From contig NZ_JAPWKF010000007.1 of the NCBI RefSeq assembly GCF_028283685.1, positions 682,001 through 746,000 on the forward strand: DNA of 64,000 bases, read 5' to 3'. Position 1 is the first letter of the stretch. The number at the start of each line of letters is the position of its first letter. Positions 9,879 through 18,611 of this stretch are shown one piece after another. The position numbers and the translations under genes are program-made. Under the pieces are notes generated by a model. The model did not search any database, was not told the DNA's origin, and saw only the letters and a list, made by a program, of their open reading frames with translations. The DNA comes from Edaphobacter sp. Lineage in GTDB: Bacteria > Acidobacteriota > Terriglobia > Terriglobales > Acidobacteriaceae.

Positions 9879-11000
9879 ATGCCTTTGACCCCGCTCGATC
9901 TCGACCCGATTCCCGGCACGACGCCCACCGCGTCGCCGCATTCGTCCGGCAGCATCACCGACGAAGACCGCTACTCCCGCCAAATTCTCTTCCCCGGCAT
10001 CGGGGCCGACGGTCAGCAACGACTGGCGCAGGCCCACGTCGCCATCGCCGGCTGCGGAGCAACCGGCGCCGCCGCCGCATCGCTGCTAGCTCGGGCAGGC
10101 GTCGGAACGCTGACGCTGGTCGACCGGGACTTCGTCGAGCCGTCCAACCTGCAACGCCAGGTCCTGTTCGACGAGTCCGACGCGCTGCAGGCACTTCCCA
10201 AAACCGAGGCCGCAAGACGCAAAATCGCCCAGTTCAACTCCGGCATCACCGTCCATGCCCACGTCGCCGACCTCGTCCCGGCCAACATTGCGGAATTGTT
10301 CGCCCAGGCCGACCTTGTGCTGGATGCCACGGATAACTTCGAGACCCGCTACCTGGTCAACGACTATGCCGTCAGCCAGGGCAAACCCTGGATCTACGCC
10401 GCTGCCATCGGAGCTTACGCCGCGACCATGAACATCCTGCCGCGCGGAGCCGATAGCACGGGCCAATCATGGGAGCCGACGGCCTGCCTCGCCTGCCTCT
10501 TCCCTAAGCCGCCCAGCGGCCCGGTGGAGACCTGCGATACCTCGGGAATTCTCGCAACAGCAGTCAACTTTGCCGCCTCGATCCAGGTAACGGAGGCGCT
10601 CAAGTTTCTGACCGGCCAACCGGAGCGCATGCGACGCACAATGCTCTCCTTCGATCTGTGGTCGAGCGAACGCTCCGAGATCTCGGCTTCCCGGCCTCGT
10701 GCGGGCTGCAGCGTCTGCGACGAGCGCAGCTTTACCCATCTTGCCGGGGAAGGCCGTCCACACATCACGCTATGCGGCCGCAACTCGGTGCAGATTCACG
10801 AGCATCACCGCCCCGTCGACTTCGCCGCCATGCGGGAGCGGCTGGCACCCCACGGCGATGTCCGCTTCAACGACCTTCTGCTGCGATTTGTCCGCGGCCC
10901 TCACACCATCACGCTCTTTGCCGACGGCCGCGCCATCGTCCAGGGAACGACGGACACTACCATTGCCCGCTCGCTCTATGCCCGCTTCATCGGCAGCTAA
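9879..11000 (+). CDS. ThiF/MoeB/HesA-family adenylyltransferase (E1-like)
   Basis: About 373 aa. E1-like enzymes adenylate the C-terminal glycine of a ubiquitin-like sulfur carrier (ThiS, MoaD, CysO). Visible features: entry RYSRQILFPGIG, nucleotide-binding AGCGATGAAAASLLARAGVG, DRDFVEPSNLQRQVLF (catalytic Arg and Asp region), LDATDNFETR, and two zinc pairs (CLACLF near residue 205, CSVC near 285). No rhodanese domain is fused; instead a 75-residue C-terminal module ends in DGRAIVQGTTD and YARFIG, as in Bacillus-type ThiF proteins. The ATG at 9879 gives the usual N-terminus; an earlier in-frame start at 9795 adds 28 unlikely residues. The mec/cysO-like genes near the right end of the window could supply a carrier partner, but this is inference. 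Confidence 0.88.
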   Translation: MPLTPLDLDPIPGTTPTASPHSSGSITDEDRYSRQILFPGIGADGQQRLAQAHVAIAGCGATGAAAASLLARAGVGTLTLVDRDFVEPSNLQRQVLFDESDALQALPKTEAARRKIAQFNSGITVHAHVADLVPANIAELFAQADLVLDATDNFETRYLVNDYAVSQGKPWIYAAAIGAYAATMNILPRGADSTGQSWEPTACLACLFPKPPSGPVETCDTSGILATAVNFAASIQVTEALKFLTGQPERMRRTMLSFDLWSSERSEISASRPRAGCSVCDERSFTHLAGEGRPHITLCGRNSVQIHEHHRPVDFAAMRERLAPHGDVRFNDLLLRFVRGPHTITLFADGRAIVQGTTDTTIARSLYARFIGS

Positions 11001-11179
11001 ACCATTTACAACATGATAGATAGCGGCTTTCACCGGCAGCTCCGGCGTTCGCGACACAACCTTTACTCCGGGAAGGCACTCCAAGAAAATAAGAGCCAAG
11101 TAAATACTCCGTTTACACACCGTATAAGCGGGCAGTTCACCATTTTATTTTTTAGAAGACATCGGAGTCTCGTTACGCC

Positions 11180-11839
11180 ATGGAGATCCAAGGCCAACAA
11201 ATGACGGAACCAAAGGCCGGCCCCGGCCTCTTCAAACGAAATCCCCCCATTGCCGGAGAAGCTGAAGCGATTGAGCGCGCAAAAGCCGGTGATGGAGAAG
11301 CCTTTTCAAAGCTCTACGCTCTGCATAAACGTCGCGTCTACACGCTGTGCCTGCGCATGCTCGGCAACGTCTCTGAAGCCGAAGACATGACGCAGGAGGC
11401 GTTCCTTCACCTCTTCCGCAAGATCGGAAGCTTCCGCGGAGAAAGCGCCTTCTCCACCTGGCTGCACCGCCTGACGGTGAACCTGGTGTTGATGCACCTT
11501 CGCAAGAAGGGCCTGCAGCTGGTCTCTCTGGAGGAGACGATCAACCCGTCCGAGGAGGACGCACCGAAGCGCGACTTCGGCAGCCGTGACGTCCAGCTTT
11601 CAGGCTCCGTGGACCGCGTTGCGCTGGAGCGCGCCGTGGCATCGCTGCCGCCCGGCTACCGCATGGTCTTCGTGCTGCATGACGTCGAAGGCTTCGAACA
11701 TAATGAGATCGCAACCATGCTCGAGTGCTCCACTGGCAATAGCAAATCGCAGCTCCACAAGGCCCGCCTGAAGTTGCGCGAGTTACTGCGTCAACCAGAG
11801 CCAATGATATCGGGGGAAATGAAGGAAACAGCGCTATGA
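11180..11839 (+). CDS. ECF-type RNA polymerase sigma factor
   Basis: 219 aa. Region 2 runs from about residue 38 ([20 protein letters not shown]) through the -10-binding [20 protein letters not shown] and [10 protein letters not shown]. Region 4 (about 150-210) has [20 protein letters not shown], then the helix-turn-helix [19 protein letters not shown]. There is no region 1 or 3, as expected for the extracytoplasmic-function group. The stop overlaps the next gene by 4 nt (ATGA), and that gene encodes a zinc-finger anti-sigma factor, so this is a self-contained switch. Start may be ATG 11180 (GGAG 12 nt upstream) or ATG 11201. The target regulon cannot be read from the window. Confidence 0.93.
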   Translation: MEIQGQQMTEPKAGPGLFKRNPPIAGEAEAIERAKAGDGEAFSKLYALHKRRVYTLCLRMLGNVSEAEDMTQEAFLHLFRKIGSFRGESAFSTWLHRLTVNLVLMHLRKKGLQLVSLEETINPSEEDAPKRDFGSRDVQLSGSVDRVALERAVASLPPGYRMVFVLHDVEGFEHNEIATMLECSTGNSKSQLHKARLKLRELLRQPEPMISGEMKETAL

Positions 11840-12126
11840 CTTCGCACAACGAAAAGAACGACTCACCGATGACCTGCGCCGAGTTTCAGGAACACCTCCC
11901 GGAGCTGTTTGCTGCTGGAAGCGAAGGGGCGATGGACGATCCCAAGCTGCTGGAACACCTGAAGACCTGTGAAAACTGCTCTGCCCTGGTTCGTGACCTG
12001 CAATACATCGCCGATCAGGCCAGGCAGCTGCTTGAGCCGACACACGATCCCAGCGACAACGTGTGGGAGAAGATCAAAAACAGCATGGCTGCAGAGGCTC
12101 CGACCCCGGACCTCGAAAAGATCTGA
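11836..12126 (+). CDS. Soluble zinc-finger anti-sigma factor
   Basis: 96 aa, no membrane segment. It carries the zf-HC2 anti-sigma signature: Cys14 (MTCAEF), then His41-x3-Cys45-x2-Cys48 ([12 protein letters not shown]). Proteins of this ZAS type, such as RsrA and ChrR, hold the cognate sigma factor in the cytoplasm and release it when the zinc site is oxidised or loses its metal. The start codon lies inside the sigma stop (ATGA), implying translational coupling and a fixed ratio of the two proteins. The C-terminal half is short and acidic, so there is no fused sensor domain. Confidence 0.85.
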   Translation: MTSHNEKNDSPMTCAEFQEHLPELFAAGSEGAMDDPKLLEHLKTCENCSALVRDLQYIADQARQLLEPTHDPSDNVWEKIKNSMAAEAPTPDLEKI

Positions 12127-12161
12127 TTCTGGCGTTCGGAACTTACTTATTAAAATTGCAG

Positions 12162-12190
12162 TTGCAAACCATTTTTCTCGGCTGTAGGCT
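12162..12190 (+). promoter_or_regulatory. Candidate sigma-70 promoter of the aroK leader
   Basis: TTGCAA (12162-12167), a 17-nt spacer and TAGGCT (12185-12190). Transcription would start at about 12197, three bases before the ATG of the leader ORF, giving a nearly leaderless message. Both hexamers are imperfect but the spacing is ideal. Confidence 0.5.
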
Positions 12191-12199
12191 TATTCCAGC

Positions 12200-12295
12200 A
12201 TGACGCACCGTCTCCAGACCGGCCGATTTAGCTATTGCTACTGGCGCATTGCCGCGGCTGGAGAAGTCCTCGTATGCCTCTCTGAGAAACAGTAA
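12200..12295 (+). CDS. Candidate 31-aa aromatic leader peptide upstream of aroK
   Basis: A short ORF whose peptide has the cluster RFSYCYW: Phe10 (TTT 12227), Tyr12 (TAT 12233), Tyr14 (TAC 12239) and Trp15 (TGG 12242), that is four aromatic codons in six. It starts about 3 nt after the predicted transcription start, has no ribosome site, and is followed by an intrinsic terminator and then aroK, which feeds aromatic amino acid synthesis. This is the layout of a ribosome-mediated attenuator. An alternative is a non-coding RNA of about 150 nt. The link to aroK control is inference. Confidence 0.45.
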   Translation: MTHRLQTGRFSYCYWRIAAAGEVLVCLSEKQ

Positions 12296-12320
12296 AACCT
12301 CCAGAGACTTCGATCTTCCG

Positions 12321-12352
12321 AGCCGCGACCCAAAAAGTCGCGGCTTTTGCTT
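12321..12352 (+). terminator. Intrinsic terminator between leader peptide and aroK
   Basis: A 9-bp perfect stem (AGCCGCGAC 12321-12329 with GTCGCGGCT 12337-12345), 7-nt loop, then TTTGCTT. The left arm can instead pair over 7 bp with 12253-12259 inside the leader ORF (GCGGCT with AGCCGC plus one pair), giving a possible antiterminator. Confidence 0.7.
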
Positions 12353-12384
12353 GTGCTACAGAATTCGCCGAACGGAGAACGACC

Positions 12385-12963
12385 ATGTCATCCAGCCAAA
12401 CAGAACCACTCCCTGCAACCAGCGCCCGCACCGTGCCGCCCGTCCCCTCCTCCGTCCGCCGCATCGTTCTGACGGGCTTTATGGGCGCCGGCAAGTCGAC
12501 CATCGGCCGCATGCTGGCCGAGCGCATTGGCTGGAGCTTCCTCGATCTCGATACCCACATCGAAAACCGCACCGGAACCACGATCCCGGACCTCTTCTCG
12601 CTGCACGGCGAGCCGCGCTTTCGTCGATTGGAGTCAACGGCTCTGGCCTCCGCGCTCAGCCAGGCCAACGTCGTGCTCGCACTTGGCGGTGGAGCACCGG
12701 AAGAGCTCACCAACCGGCTGATGATCGAGCAGACACCGTTCACCCTCGCCGTCTTTCTCGACGCCCCCTTCCCCACCCTCTTCGATCGCTGCATGCTGCA
12801 GCAGATTGCGCGACCCGTGCTCGCCGACCCGGTTCTCGCCGAGCAGCGCTTCGCCCGCCGCCGTCCGTTTTACTCCCGACTGGCCCGCATCGCCGTCGAT
12901 ACCTCTGTGCTGACCGCGGATGAAACGATCGAGGCGATCCTGAACCGGCTGAACCACGCCTGA
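12385..12963 (+). CDS. aroK: Shikimate kinase
   Basis: 192 aa. Phosphorylates shikimate at the 3-hydroxyl with ATP, the fifth step of the shikimate pathway, in the cytosol. P-loop GFMGAGKST at residues 31-39; shikimate-binding DLDTHIE at 54-60; conserved R in EPRFRRLE near 80; GGG in LALGGGAPE; and the lid region RARP-like arginines RRRPFY near 155. About 20 residues of Pro/Thr-rich tail precede the fold. GGAGAACG lies just upstream of ATG 12385. It follows a terminator and a candidate aromatic leader peptide, so it may be controlled by attenuation. Confidence 0.95.
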   Translation: MSSSQTEPLPATSARTVPPVPSSVRRIVLTGFMGAGKSTIGRMLAERIGWSFLDLDTHIENRTGTTIPDLFSLHGEPRFRRLESTALASALSQANVVLALGGGAPEELTNRLMIEQTPFTLAVFLDAPFPTLFDRCMLQQIARPVLADPVLAEQRFARRRPFYSRLARIAVDTSVLTADETIEAILNRLNHA

Positions 12964-13065
12964 CACGCTGCCGCCAGGCGGCTATCAAATGCCGCGCTGC
13001 ATCTTATTTTCATCGCACGATCAACAGACACACATAGAAGCAGACCTTGGAGCGGCCAGCCCAGA

Positions 13066-14109
13066 GTGAATATCGACCTTACACCCGAGCAACGGGAGTC
13101 GCGCACAATGGTGCGCGGCCACATCCTCTTTACCTTTGGGGTCATTCTGCTGCTCCTGCTGGCGTGGTTTCTGGTCAAGGAGCTGATGATCATCTACGTC
13201 AGCGCGCTCTTTGCCGCCGTGCTGATGCCCATCGTCAACCGCATCACCCAATTGGAGATCCGCGGCTGGCGGCCATCCCGGGCGATTGCAATCGTTCTGC
13301 TCATCATCGCCGTCTGCTTCCTCCTGGCCCTCTTCTTCGTCGTTGGTCTACCTCCCGTGCTGCGCGATCTCAACCAGTTCTCGACCGAGCTGCCGAGGAG
13401 GATTCCGGTCGTCGTCAACAAGCTGAAGGATCTTCCCCTGGCCAATCGCCTGGGCGTCGATACCATCGCCTCCCGCGCCGAGAGCGCCCTGACGGCGACG
13501 GCCAGCTATCTTGTCGTCTCGCTGCCTAACTGGATCACCCATCTCTTCGACATCCTCACAGCACTCTTCCTCTGCATCTACTTCATGCTGGAAGGAGAGC
13601 ACGCCTACAGCTTCTTTCTTTCGCTGTTTCCGCCCACGGCGCGGATGCGACTCGACATGACGTTGCGCCGTGCGGACCAGAAGATCAGCAAGTGGCTCTT
13701 CGGTCAGGGCCTCCTGATGCTGATCCTCGGCGTCTCTTCCACCATCACCTTCTTCGTGCTGCACGTGCGCTATGCGTTGTTGCTCGGCTTCCTGATGGGA
13801 CTGCTGAACATTATCCCGATCGCTGGAGGCGTCTTTACCATCGCCCTCGCCGCGATCGTGGCTGCGCTCGACTCCTGGGCAAAGATGTCGGGCGTTCTGC
13901 TCTTCTATCTGGTCTACATCAACCTCGAAAATGCCTACTTCACGCCACGTATCATGCGCTCCAGCGTGGATCTGATGGGGCTGACCATCCTCATCGCCTT
14001 GCTGCTGGGCACTGCCCTGGCGGGCGTCACCGGAGCACTGGTGGCGGTCCCCACAGCAGCGCTGGTAGCCGTCTTGCTCGACGAATATGCCGTGCGGCGG
14101 GACAGCTAA
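13066..14109 (+). CDS. AI-2E/PerM-family membrane permease
   Basis: 347 aa with about seven to eight transmembrane helices: two near the N-terminus (ILFTFGVILLLLLAWFLV; IVLLIIAVCFLLALFFVVG), a hydrophilic loop with amphipathic helices at about 95-150, then a C-terminal bundle containing the family signature GLLNIIPIAGGVF. The family includes AI-2 exporter TqsA and Na+/H+-linked members; substrate cannot be deduced. The start is either GTG 13066 (GGAG 12 nt upstream) or ATG 13108 (CGGGAG about 10 nt upstream); the second is slightly better placed. No sign of an operon with aroK (100-nt gap). Confidence 0.9.
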   Translation: MNIDLTPEQRESRTMVRGHILFTFGVILLLLLAWFLVKELMIIYVSALFAAVLMPIVNRITQLEIRGWRPSRAIAIVLLIIAVCFLLALFFVVGLPPVLRDLNQFSTELPRRIPVVVNKLKDLPLANRLGVDTIASRAESALTATASYLVVSLPNWITHLFDILTALFLCIYFMLEGEHAYSFFLSLFPPTARMRLDMTLRRADQKISKWLFGQGLLMLILGVSSTITFFVLHVRYALLLGFLMGLLNIIPIAGGVFTIALAAIVAALDSWAKMSGVLLFYLVYINLENAYFTPRIMRSSVDLMGLTILIALLLGTALAGVTGALVAVPTAALVAVLLDEYAVRRDS

Positions 14110-14241
14110 GACTTATGCCGCAAAAAATCCAATAGAATGAACCTGTTAGCCGCAGCAGTGGAAACGCAAGATTACGGAAGCACAGGTATCTCCACTTTTT
14201 AGAGCCGGTATACAGTTTGACCTTGTTATTCTGAGCGCCTC

Positions 14242-14847
14242 GTGACTGATTTAAAGTTTAGCCAACCCGCTCGCCGGAATTTGCTCGCCCCTGTTCTCAT
14301 TGCGTTCCTTGTTCTGGGAATCGTCATCGCTCTGGTGATTCGATATACGCCGCACAGCGTCGCCGAGACGGAAGTCACACATGCTGCGGCCTATCCCACT
14401 CATACGGTCTTCAAATCCGACACGATTCTGGTCAACCGCGACCGATCACAGGACGATCTTTACGCCCTGGTCACCGTCAGGATCTCAGACCGCCTGAACC
14501 TGCCGCTCTTTCTCAAGGACTTCACCGGAACCATCGTGACCCGGGACGGCCAGACCATCACCGGCACAGGGGCGCAGAAGAACGATCTCGAGGCCATCTA
14601 CACCAGCTTTCCTCCCATCCGGAAGCTGGCCTCTCCTCCCCTGCTGCGCGAGACGCTCATCAGCCCCGGCGAAACCGCGGAAGGCATGATCCTGCTGCAC
14701 TTCCCCATATCGGCCGAGGACTGGAACGGACGACGCTCGGCTACACTGAATGTGGACCTCTACCATCAGGGGCCGCTGGAGATCGCTATCCCACAGAACC
14801 TCAACGTGGCGGTCGCCGATCAAGGGAAGACCTCGCAAACGGAATGA
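14242..14847 (+). CDS. Unknown protein with one N-terminal membrane anchor
   Basis: 201 aa. One transmembrane helix at about 14-34 (LLAPVLIAFLVLGIVIALVI), then a beta-rich domain of about 160 residues outside the membrane. No family is recognised with confidence; the pattern of alternating hydrophobic residues and the DGQTITGTGAQKNDL hairpin could fit an immunoglobulin-like or DUF4352-type fold. GTG 14242 is the likely start. It overlaps rsmE by 4 nt (ATGA), so the two are co-translated, but no functional link is known. Confidence 0.75.
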   Translation: MTDLKFSQPARRNLLAPVLIAFLVLGIVIALVIRYTPHSVAETEVTHAAAYPTHTVFKSDTILVNRDRSQDDLYALVTVRISDRLNLPLFLKDFTGTIVTRDGQTITGTGAQKNDLEAIYTSFPPIRKLASPPLLRETLISPGETAEGMILLHFPISAEDWNGRRSATLNVDLYHQGPLEIAIPQNLNVAVADQGKTSQTE

Positions 14848-15581
14848 CGCGTCGCCGCTGGATCGCAGATACCTGGACCGAAACCACCGCCTCCCTGACA
14901 GGGGAACAGGCTGAGCATCTTGCCCGTGTCCTGCGCGCCGAGCCGGGACAGATCTACGACGTGGTCGCCGGCGGATTTCTGCACCGCGCCGAGATCGTCA
15001 GCGTTCGCCCCTCCGGCTCCGGCCAATCCGCCGAGGTAGCCTTCACCCTCCACGAAGAGCTGGAGTCCGACTCCGCACTGCCGCTGCATCTTCTGTTGGC
15101 CATCTTCAAGTTCGACCACATGGAGTGGGCCATCGAAAAGGCCACCGAACTTGGCGTCGCCCGCATCACGCCCATCATCGCCCGCCGCAGCGAGAAGCAT
15201 CTTGCCCAGGCCGCCACAAAGCGTGCCGAACGCTGGCGGCGCATTGCGCTCGAAGCCTCCAAGCAGTCACGCCGCACGACGATTCCCGATATCGCCGATC
15301 CCCAGCCTCTGGCAACAGCCCTCAAGGAAGAGGTCTCGGCGCAGCGCATTCTGCTCTCGGAGACCGAGCAGAGTATGACGCTGCTCTCTGCCCTCCAGGC
15401 ATCCACCTCGCAGGACGCCTCCATCGCACTGGCCATCGGCCCCGAAGGCGGCTGGACCGCGGAAGAGATGGCCCTGTTCACCGCGCAGGGATGGCAGCAC
15501 GTCACGCTGGGACCGCGCATCCTGCGCGCCGAGACCGCAGCGATCTCAGCCATCGCCATCGTCGGTTCGCAGCTCGGCTAA
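14844..15581 (+). CDS. rsmE: 16S rRNA m3U1498 methyltransferase
   Basis: 245 aa, SPOUT superfamily. Methylates N3 of U1498 in 16S rRNA of the 30S subunit. N-terminal PUA-like domain (HLARVLRAEPGQIYDV, about 25-40) precedes the catalytic trefoil knot: KFDHMEWAIEKATELGV, IARRSEKH, RRIALEASKQSRR, and the SAM-binding knot IGPEGGW and LGPRILRAETA. Length is normal for the family. A bidirectional terminator follows 20 nt after the stop and separates it from dnaJ on the opposite strand. Confidence 0.93.
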   Translation: MTRRRWIADTWTETTASLTGEQAEHLARVLRAEPGQIYDVVAGGFLHRAEIVSVRPSGSGQSAEVAFTLHEELESDSALPLHLLLAIFKFDHMEWAIEKATELGVARITPIIARRSEKHLAQAATKRAERWRRIALEASKQSRRTTIPDIADPQPLATALKEEVSAQRILLSETEQSMTLLSALQASTSQDASIALAIGPEGGWTAEEMALFTAQGWQHVTLGPRILRAETAAISAIAIVGSQLG

Positions 15582-15600
15582 TCCCGGCTAATTCAGACGC

Positions 15601-15634
15601 AAAAAGGCCCGGACAAAATCCGGGCCTTTTCTTT
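15601..15634. terminator. Bidirectional terminator between rsmE and dnaJ
   Basis: AAAAGGCCCGGA, 5-nt loop, TCCGGGCCTTTT: a 12-bp stem flanked by A and T runs on both sides, so it can end both converging transcripts. Confidence 0.87.
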
Positions 15635-15645
15635 CTCGATCAGGA

Positions 15646-16797
15646 CTACTGGAAGATGTCCTTCACCTTGTCGAAGATGCCGCGCGAGGTCGGCGTGTTC
15701 TCCACCGTCATCGTGTCGGCCAGCTGCCGCAGCAGATCCTTCTGCTGCTTGCTGAGCTTGCCCGGCGTCTGAACACGAATCTCGACGATCAGGTCGCCCT
15801 TGCCGCGCTCGTTCAGGTGAGGCACGCCCTTGCCGCGCATACGGAACTCGCGCCCGCTCTGCGTCCCTTCGGGAATCTTGATCGTCTCGACGCCCTCAAG
15901 CGTCTGGATCTCGAGATCGGAGCCCAGCGCCGCCTGTGGGAACGAGATCGGCATCACGCAGTGCAGGTCGTCGCCATCGCGCTCGAAGAATTTGTGCTCC
16001 TTGATGTTGAGCACCACGTAAAGATCCCCGGCCGGTCCGGCGAACTTACCCGCCTCGCCCTCGCCCTGGTAGCGGATACGCGTCTCCTGCTCGACTCCTG
16101 CAGGTACCTTGACCAGGATCTTGTGCTCCGTCTGAATGCGCGTCTCACCGCGGCAGGTCGTGCAGGGATCGACGATCATCGTTCCCGTGCCACCGCAGAC
16201 CGAACAGGTGCGCGCCACCGAGAAGAATCCCTGCTGGAACCGCTGCTGCCCGCTTCCATTGCACTGCGTGCAGGTGATCGGCTGACGGCCCTTGGCCGCT
16301 CCCGTTCCCTTGCAGTCAGTGCAGGTCTCGCTGCGGCGGATCTTGATCTCCCGCTCGACGCCGAAGACAGCCTCTTCGAACTCCAGCGTGAGGTCATAGC
16401 GCAGATCGCGTCCACGCTGCACGCGCGAAGCTCTGCCGCGCGCGCCGCCCATGTTGAACATCTCGCCGAACAGATCGCCGAAGATGTCCCCAAGGTCCTG
16501 TGCGCCGCCAAATCCGCCGCCGAATGGCCCGGCACCCGCTCCGCTGGAGCTGCCGTTGAAGGCGGCATGTCCGTAGCGATCGTAGGCTGCGCGTTTATCC
16601 GGGTCGCTCAGCACCTGGTAAGCCTCGCTGCACTCCTTGAACTTATCTTCGGCCTCGGCGTTCCCCGGATTACGGTCGGGGTGATACTGCATCGCCAGCT
16701 TCCGATAGGCCGTCTTCAGCTCCTGATCGGAGGCGTCCCGGGAGACACTCAGCACCTCATAAAAGTCAATCTTGGTCACGTTTGACGTCGCACTCAT
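15646..16797 (-). CDS. dnaJ: Chaperone protein DnaJ
   Basis: 383 aa, type I Hsp40. Stimulates DnaK ATPase and delivers unfolded substrates. J domain at about 10-75 with the essential HPD (MQYHPDRNPG); Gly/Phe-rich linker (GAGAGPFGGGFGG) at about 85-105; zinc region with four CxxCxGxG-type repeats (CTDCKGTG, CTQCNGSG, CSVCGGTG, CTTCRGE), the fourth having E in place of the last G; then the substrate-binding C-terminal domains. It follows grpE by 33 nt and ends at the shared terminator. Confidence 0.97.
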   Translation of the reverse strand: MSATSNVTKIDFYEVLSVSRDASDQELKTAYRKLAMQYHPDRNPGNAEAEDKFKECSEAYQVLSDPDKRAAYDRYGHAAFNGSSSGAGAGPFGGGFGGAQDLGDIFGDLFGEMFNMGGARGRASRVQRGRDLRYDLTLEFEEAVFGVEREIKIRRSETCTDCKGTGAAKGRQPITCTQCNGSGQQRFQQGFFSVARTCSVCGGTGTMIVDPCTTCRGETRIQTEHKILVKVPAGVEQETRIRYQGEGEAGKFAGPAGDLYVVLNIKEHKFFERDGDDLHCVMPISFPQAALGSDLEIQTLEGVETIKIPEGTQSGREFRMRGKGVPHLNERGKGDLIVEIRVQTPGKLSKQQKDLLRQLADTMTVENTPTSRGIFDKVKDIFQ

Positions 16798-16830
16798 CCT
16801 TGAAAACTTGCCCTTCCGCAGCCTTGCAGA

Positions 16831-17385
16831 CTACTCGCTGACCATCGCCGGATTGACAGCAATCCTCACCAGCGCCGGACGGAGAAGCTTCTCGCGAATC
16901 TTATATCCGCGACGGATCTCCTCCAGAACCTGGTGATCCGGATGTTCCTTGGTTTCGATGCTCCCCAGCGCCTCGTGGACTCTGGGATCAAACTGCGCTC
17001 CAACCGTCTCGACCGCGACCACGTTCAGGCCGCGCAGAGCTTCTTCCATCTGCTTCAGAATCAGCTCGACACCGCTGCGCAGCTGTTCGGCCGATCCCTC
17101 CGACTTGAGAGCCAGCTGAAAGTTGTCCATCACGCCGAGAAACGGTTCCACCGTGTTCGAAACCGTGTAGTCACGAGCATCCTGGCGTTCCTTGGACTCA
17201 CGCTTCCGCGCGTTGTCGAACTCAGCCTGCAACCGGGCCAGCCGGTCCACCAGCTGATCCCGTTCTCCCTTTACCTGATCCAGCTCCGCCTGAAATGTGG
17301 CAGCGGCGTCCTGTGCGTTAGCCTCGGATGCGTTGGTCACAGCATCGCCTTCCTGAACGGCCTGCACGGTCGTCTCGTCCTGCAT
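16831..17385 (-). CDS. grpE: Nucleotide exchange factor GrpE
   Basis: About 184 aa. Releases ADP from DnaK. Long N-terminal coiled coil (about 25-90, with KGERDQLVDRLARLQAEFDN), central VEPFLGVMDNFQLAL, and the C-terminal beta domain with QFDPRVHEAL and GYKIREKLLRPALV, all standard for GrpE. Two starts are possible: ATG 17385, with GAGGAGA about 9 nt upstream, and ATG 17403, with AGAGG 9 nt upstream; I prefer 17385 because the extra MRRHHS is not part of the family. Middle gene of hrcA-grpE-dnaJ; dnaK is not in the window. Confidence 0.93.
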   Translation of the reverse strand: MQDETTVQAVQEGDAVTNASEANAQDAAATFQAELDQVKGERDQLVDRLARLQAEFDNARKRESKERQDARDYTVSNTVEPFLGVMDNFQLALKSEGSAEQLRSGVELILKQMEEALRGLNVVAVETVGAQFDPRVHEALGSIETKEHPDHQVLEEIRRGYKIREKLLRPALVRIAVNPAMVSE

Positions 17386-17492
17386 GGAATGATGTCTCCT
17401 CATAAGTTCTTACCTCTTCTATTATCGCCGATCGCGCAAGTCCCCCATCGCAGCCCGCAGGGACGCACCGGACCCAATTCAGTCGAACCGTC

Positions 17493-18566
17493 TTACTCGT
17501 TCGGATGCAATACGATACGGTCAAAGACCCGCGACAGGTAGCTAACGGCATTCATCGTGTTCTCGTAGTCCATCCGCTTGGAGCCGATGACGCCGATCGT
17601 TCCCCGCGCCTCGCCCGCCATGTGCGTCGGCGCGGCGATCAGCACAAGACCCGCCATCTCCGGGGCCTGCTCTTCCAGGTCAAAGACCACGCGCACGCTC
17701 TGCTGCCTTGCATCGATATACGCGTTCAAAAGATCGACCAGGCGCTGCTTGGCCTCAAGCGCAACCAGCATATCTCTCAGGCGGTCTGCATCGACGTTGA
17801 CCCCGATCAGGTTGGCGACACCCTCGACGTAAACCGTCTGGGTGCGCGGTCCGCTCTCAGGTAAAGCCTTCGACCACAGCTGCTGCACCGCATTCAGCAA
17901 GCGGTGATATTCGCTGCGCTCCCGCTCGACCCTCCGCGCCAGCTCAGTACGCACCTGCTCGATGCTCCAGCCGCGAAACTGCTCATTCAAAAAGTTCGAG
18001 GCTGTCTCAAGCTCGCTCAGCGTCAGGTCGTGGTCAAGAGCCAGCACGCGGTCCCGCACCATCCCCGAACGGGTCACGACGACGGCAAGCACCCGCGCCG
18101 CTGCAAGCCGCGAAAAGTGCACGTGCTCCAGCACATCGCCCTCGGCTGCAGCAGCAATCGCCACACCAACGCCGCTTGAGAGCGTAGCCAGCACGTGCGA
18201 GGTACGCTCCAGCACCGCCTGGGTACTGGCAAGTCCAACAAAACTCGAGTCGATATGGCGCCTCGAACTGGCCGGGAGCCGCGCTGCGCTGATGCGTGCC
18301 CCGCCGCTCAGCTGCTCGACATAAAGACGAAACGCTCGTGCCGTGGGGATGCGTCCGGCAGAGGTATGCGGTTGTTCCAGCAATCCGGCATCGGCCAGCG
18401 CCACCATCTCGTTGCGCACCGTGGCCGAGCTCATCGCCCGTACCTCGCCGTGAGCGAGACGTGCAATCGTGCCGGAGCCAACCGGCTCCCCGGTCTCGAT
18501 ATAGCTCTCGATGATGGCCGTCAGGATGGTCCGCTGCCGCGCCGTCACCTGTACCTGATCCGCCAT
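17493..18566 (-). CDS. hrcA: Heat-inducible transcription repressor HrcA
   Basis: 357 aa. Represses heat-shock genes by binding the CIRCE inverted repeat; GroEL keeps it active. N-terminal winged helix with RQRTILTAIIESYIETGEPVG and the recognition part SSATVRNEM; then GAF-like and dimerisation domains, ending with the conserved IGSKRMDYENTMNAVSYL. I looked for CIRCE (TTAGCACTC-N9-GAGTGCTAA) upstream of hrcA, grpE and the mrp gene and saw none, so autoregulation is not visible here; the operon may be driven from further upstream. Confidence 0.95.
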   Translation of the reverse strand: MADQVQVTARQRTILTAIIESYIETGEPVGSGTIARLAHGEVRAMSSATVRNEMVALADAGLLEQPHTSAGRIPTARAFRLYVEQLSGGARISAARLPASSRRHIDSSFVGLASTQAVLERTSHVLATLSSGVGVAIAAAAEGDVLEHVHFSRLAAARVLAVVVTRSGMVRDRVLALDHDLTLSELETASNFLNEQFRGWSIEQVRTELARRVERERSEYHRLLNAVQQLWSKALPESGPRTQTVYVEGVANLIGVNVDADRLRDMLVALEAKQRLVDLLNAYIDARQQSVRVVFDLEEQAPEMAGLVLIAAPTHMAGEARGTIGVIGSKRMDYENTMNAVSYLSRVFDRIVLHPNE

Positions 18567-18611
18567 GGCTCTCCCTCGCTCGATCAGTCTATCCTCCGCG
18601 TCAAGCGGGTG

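Noticed and set aside
12198..12350. 6S RNA or other structured small RNA before aroK
   Set aside because: Size would fit, but I see no large open-complex-like bubble, while a reading frame with clustered aromatic codons plus terminator explains the region better. Not fully excluded.
17404..18611. CIRCE operator for the hrcA-grpE-dnaJ operon
   Set aside because: No TTAGCACTC-N9-GAGTGCTAA or close variant was found on either strand near the genes.
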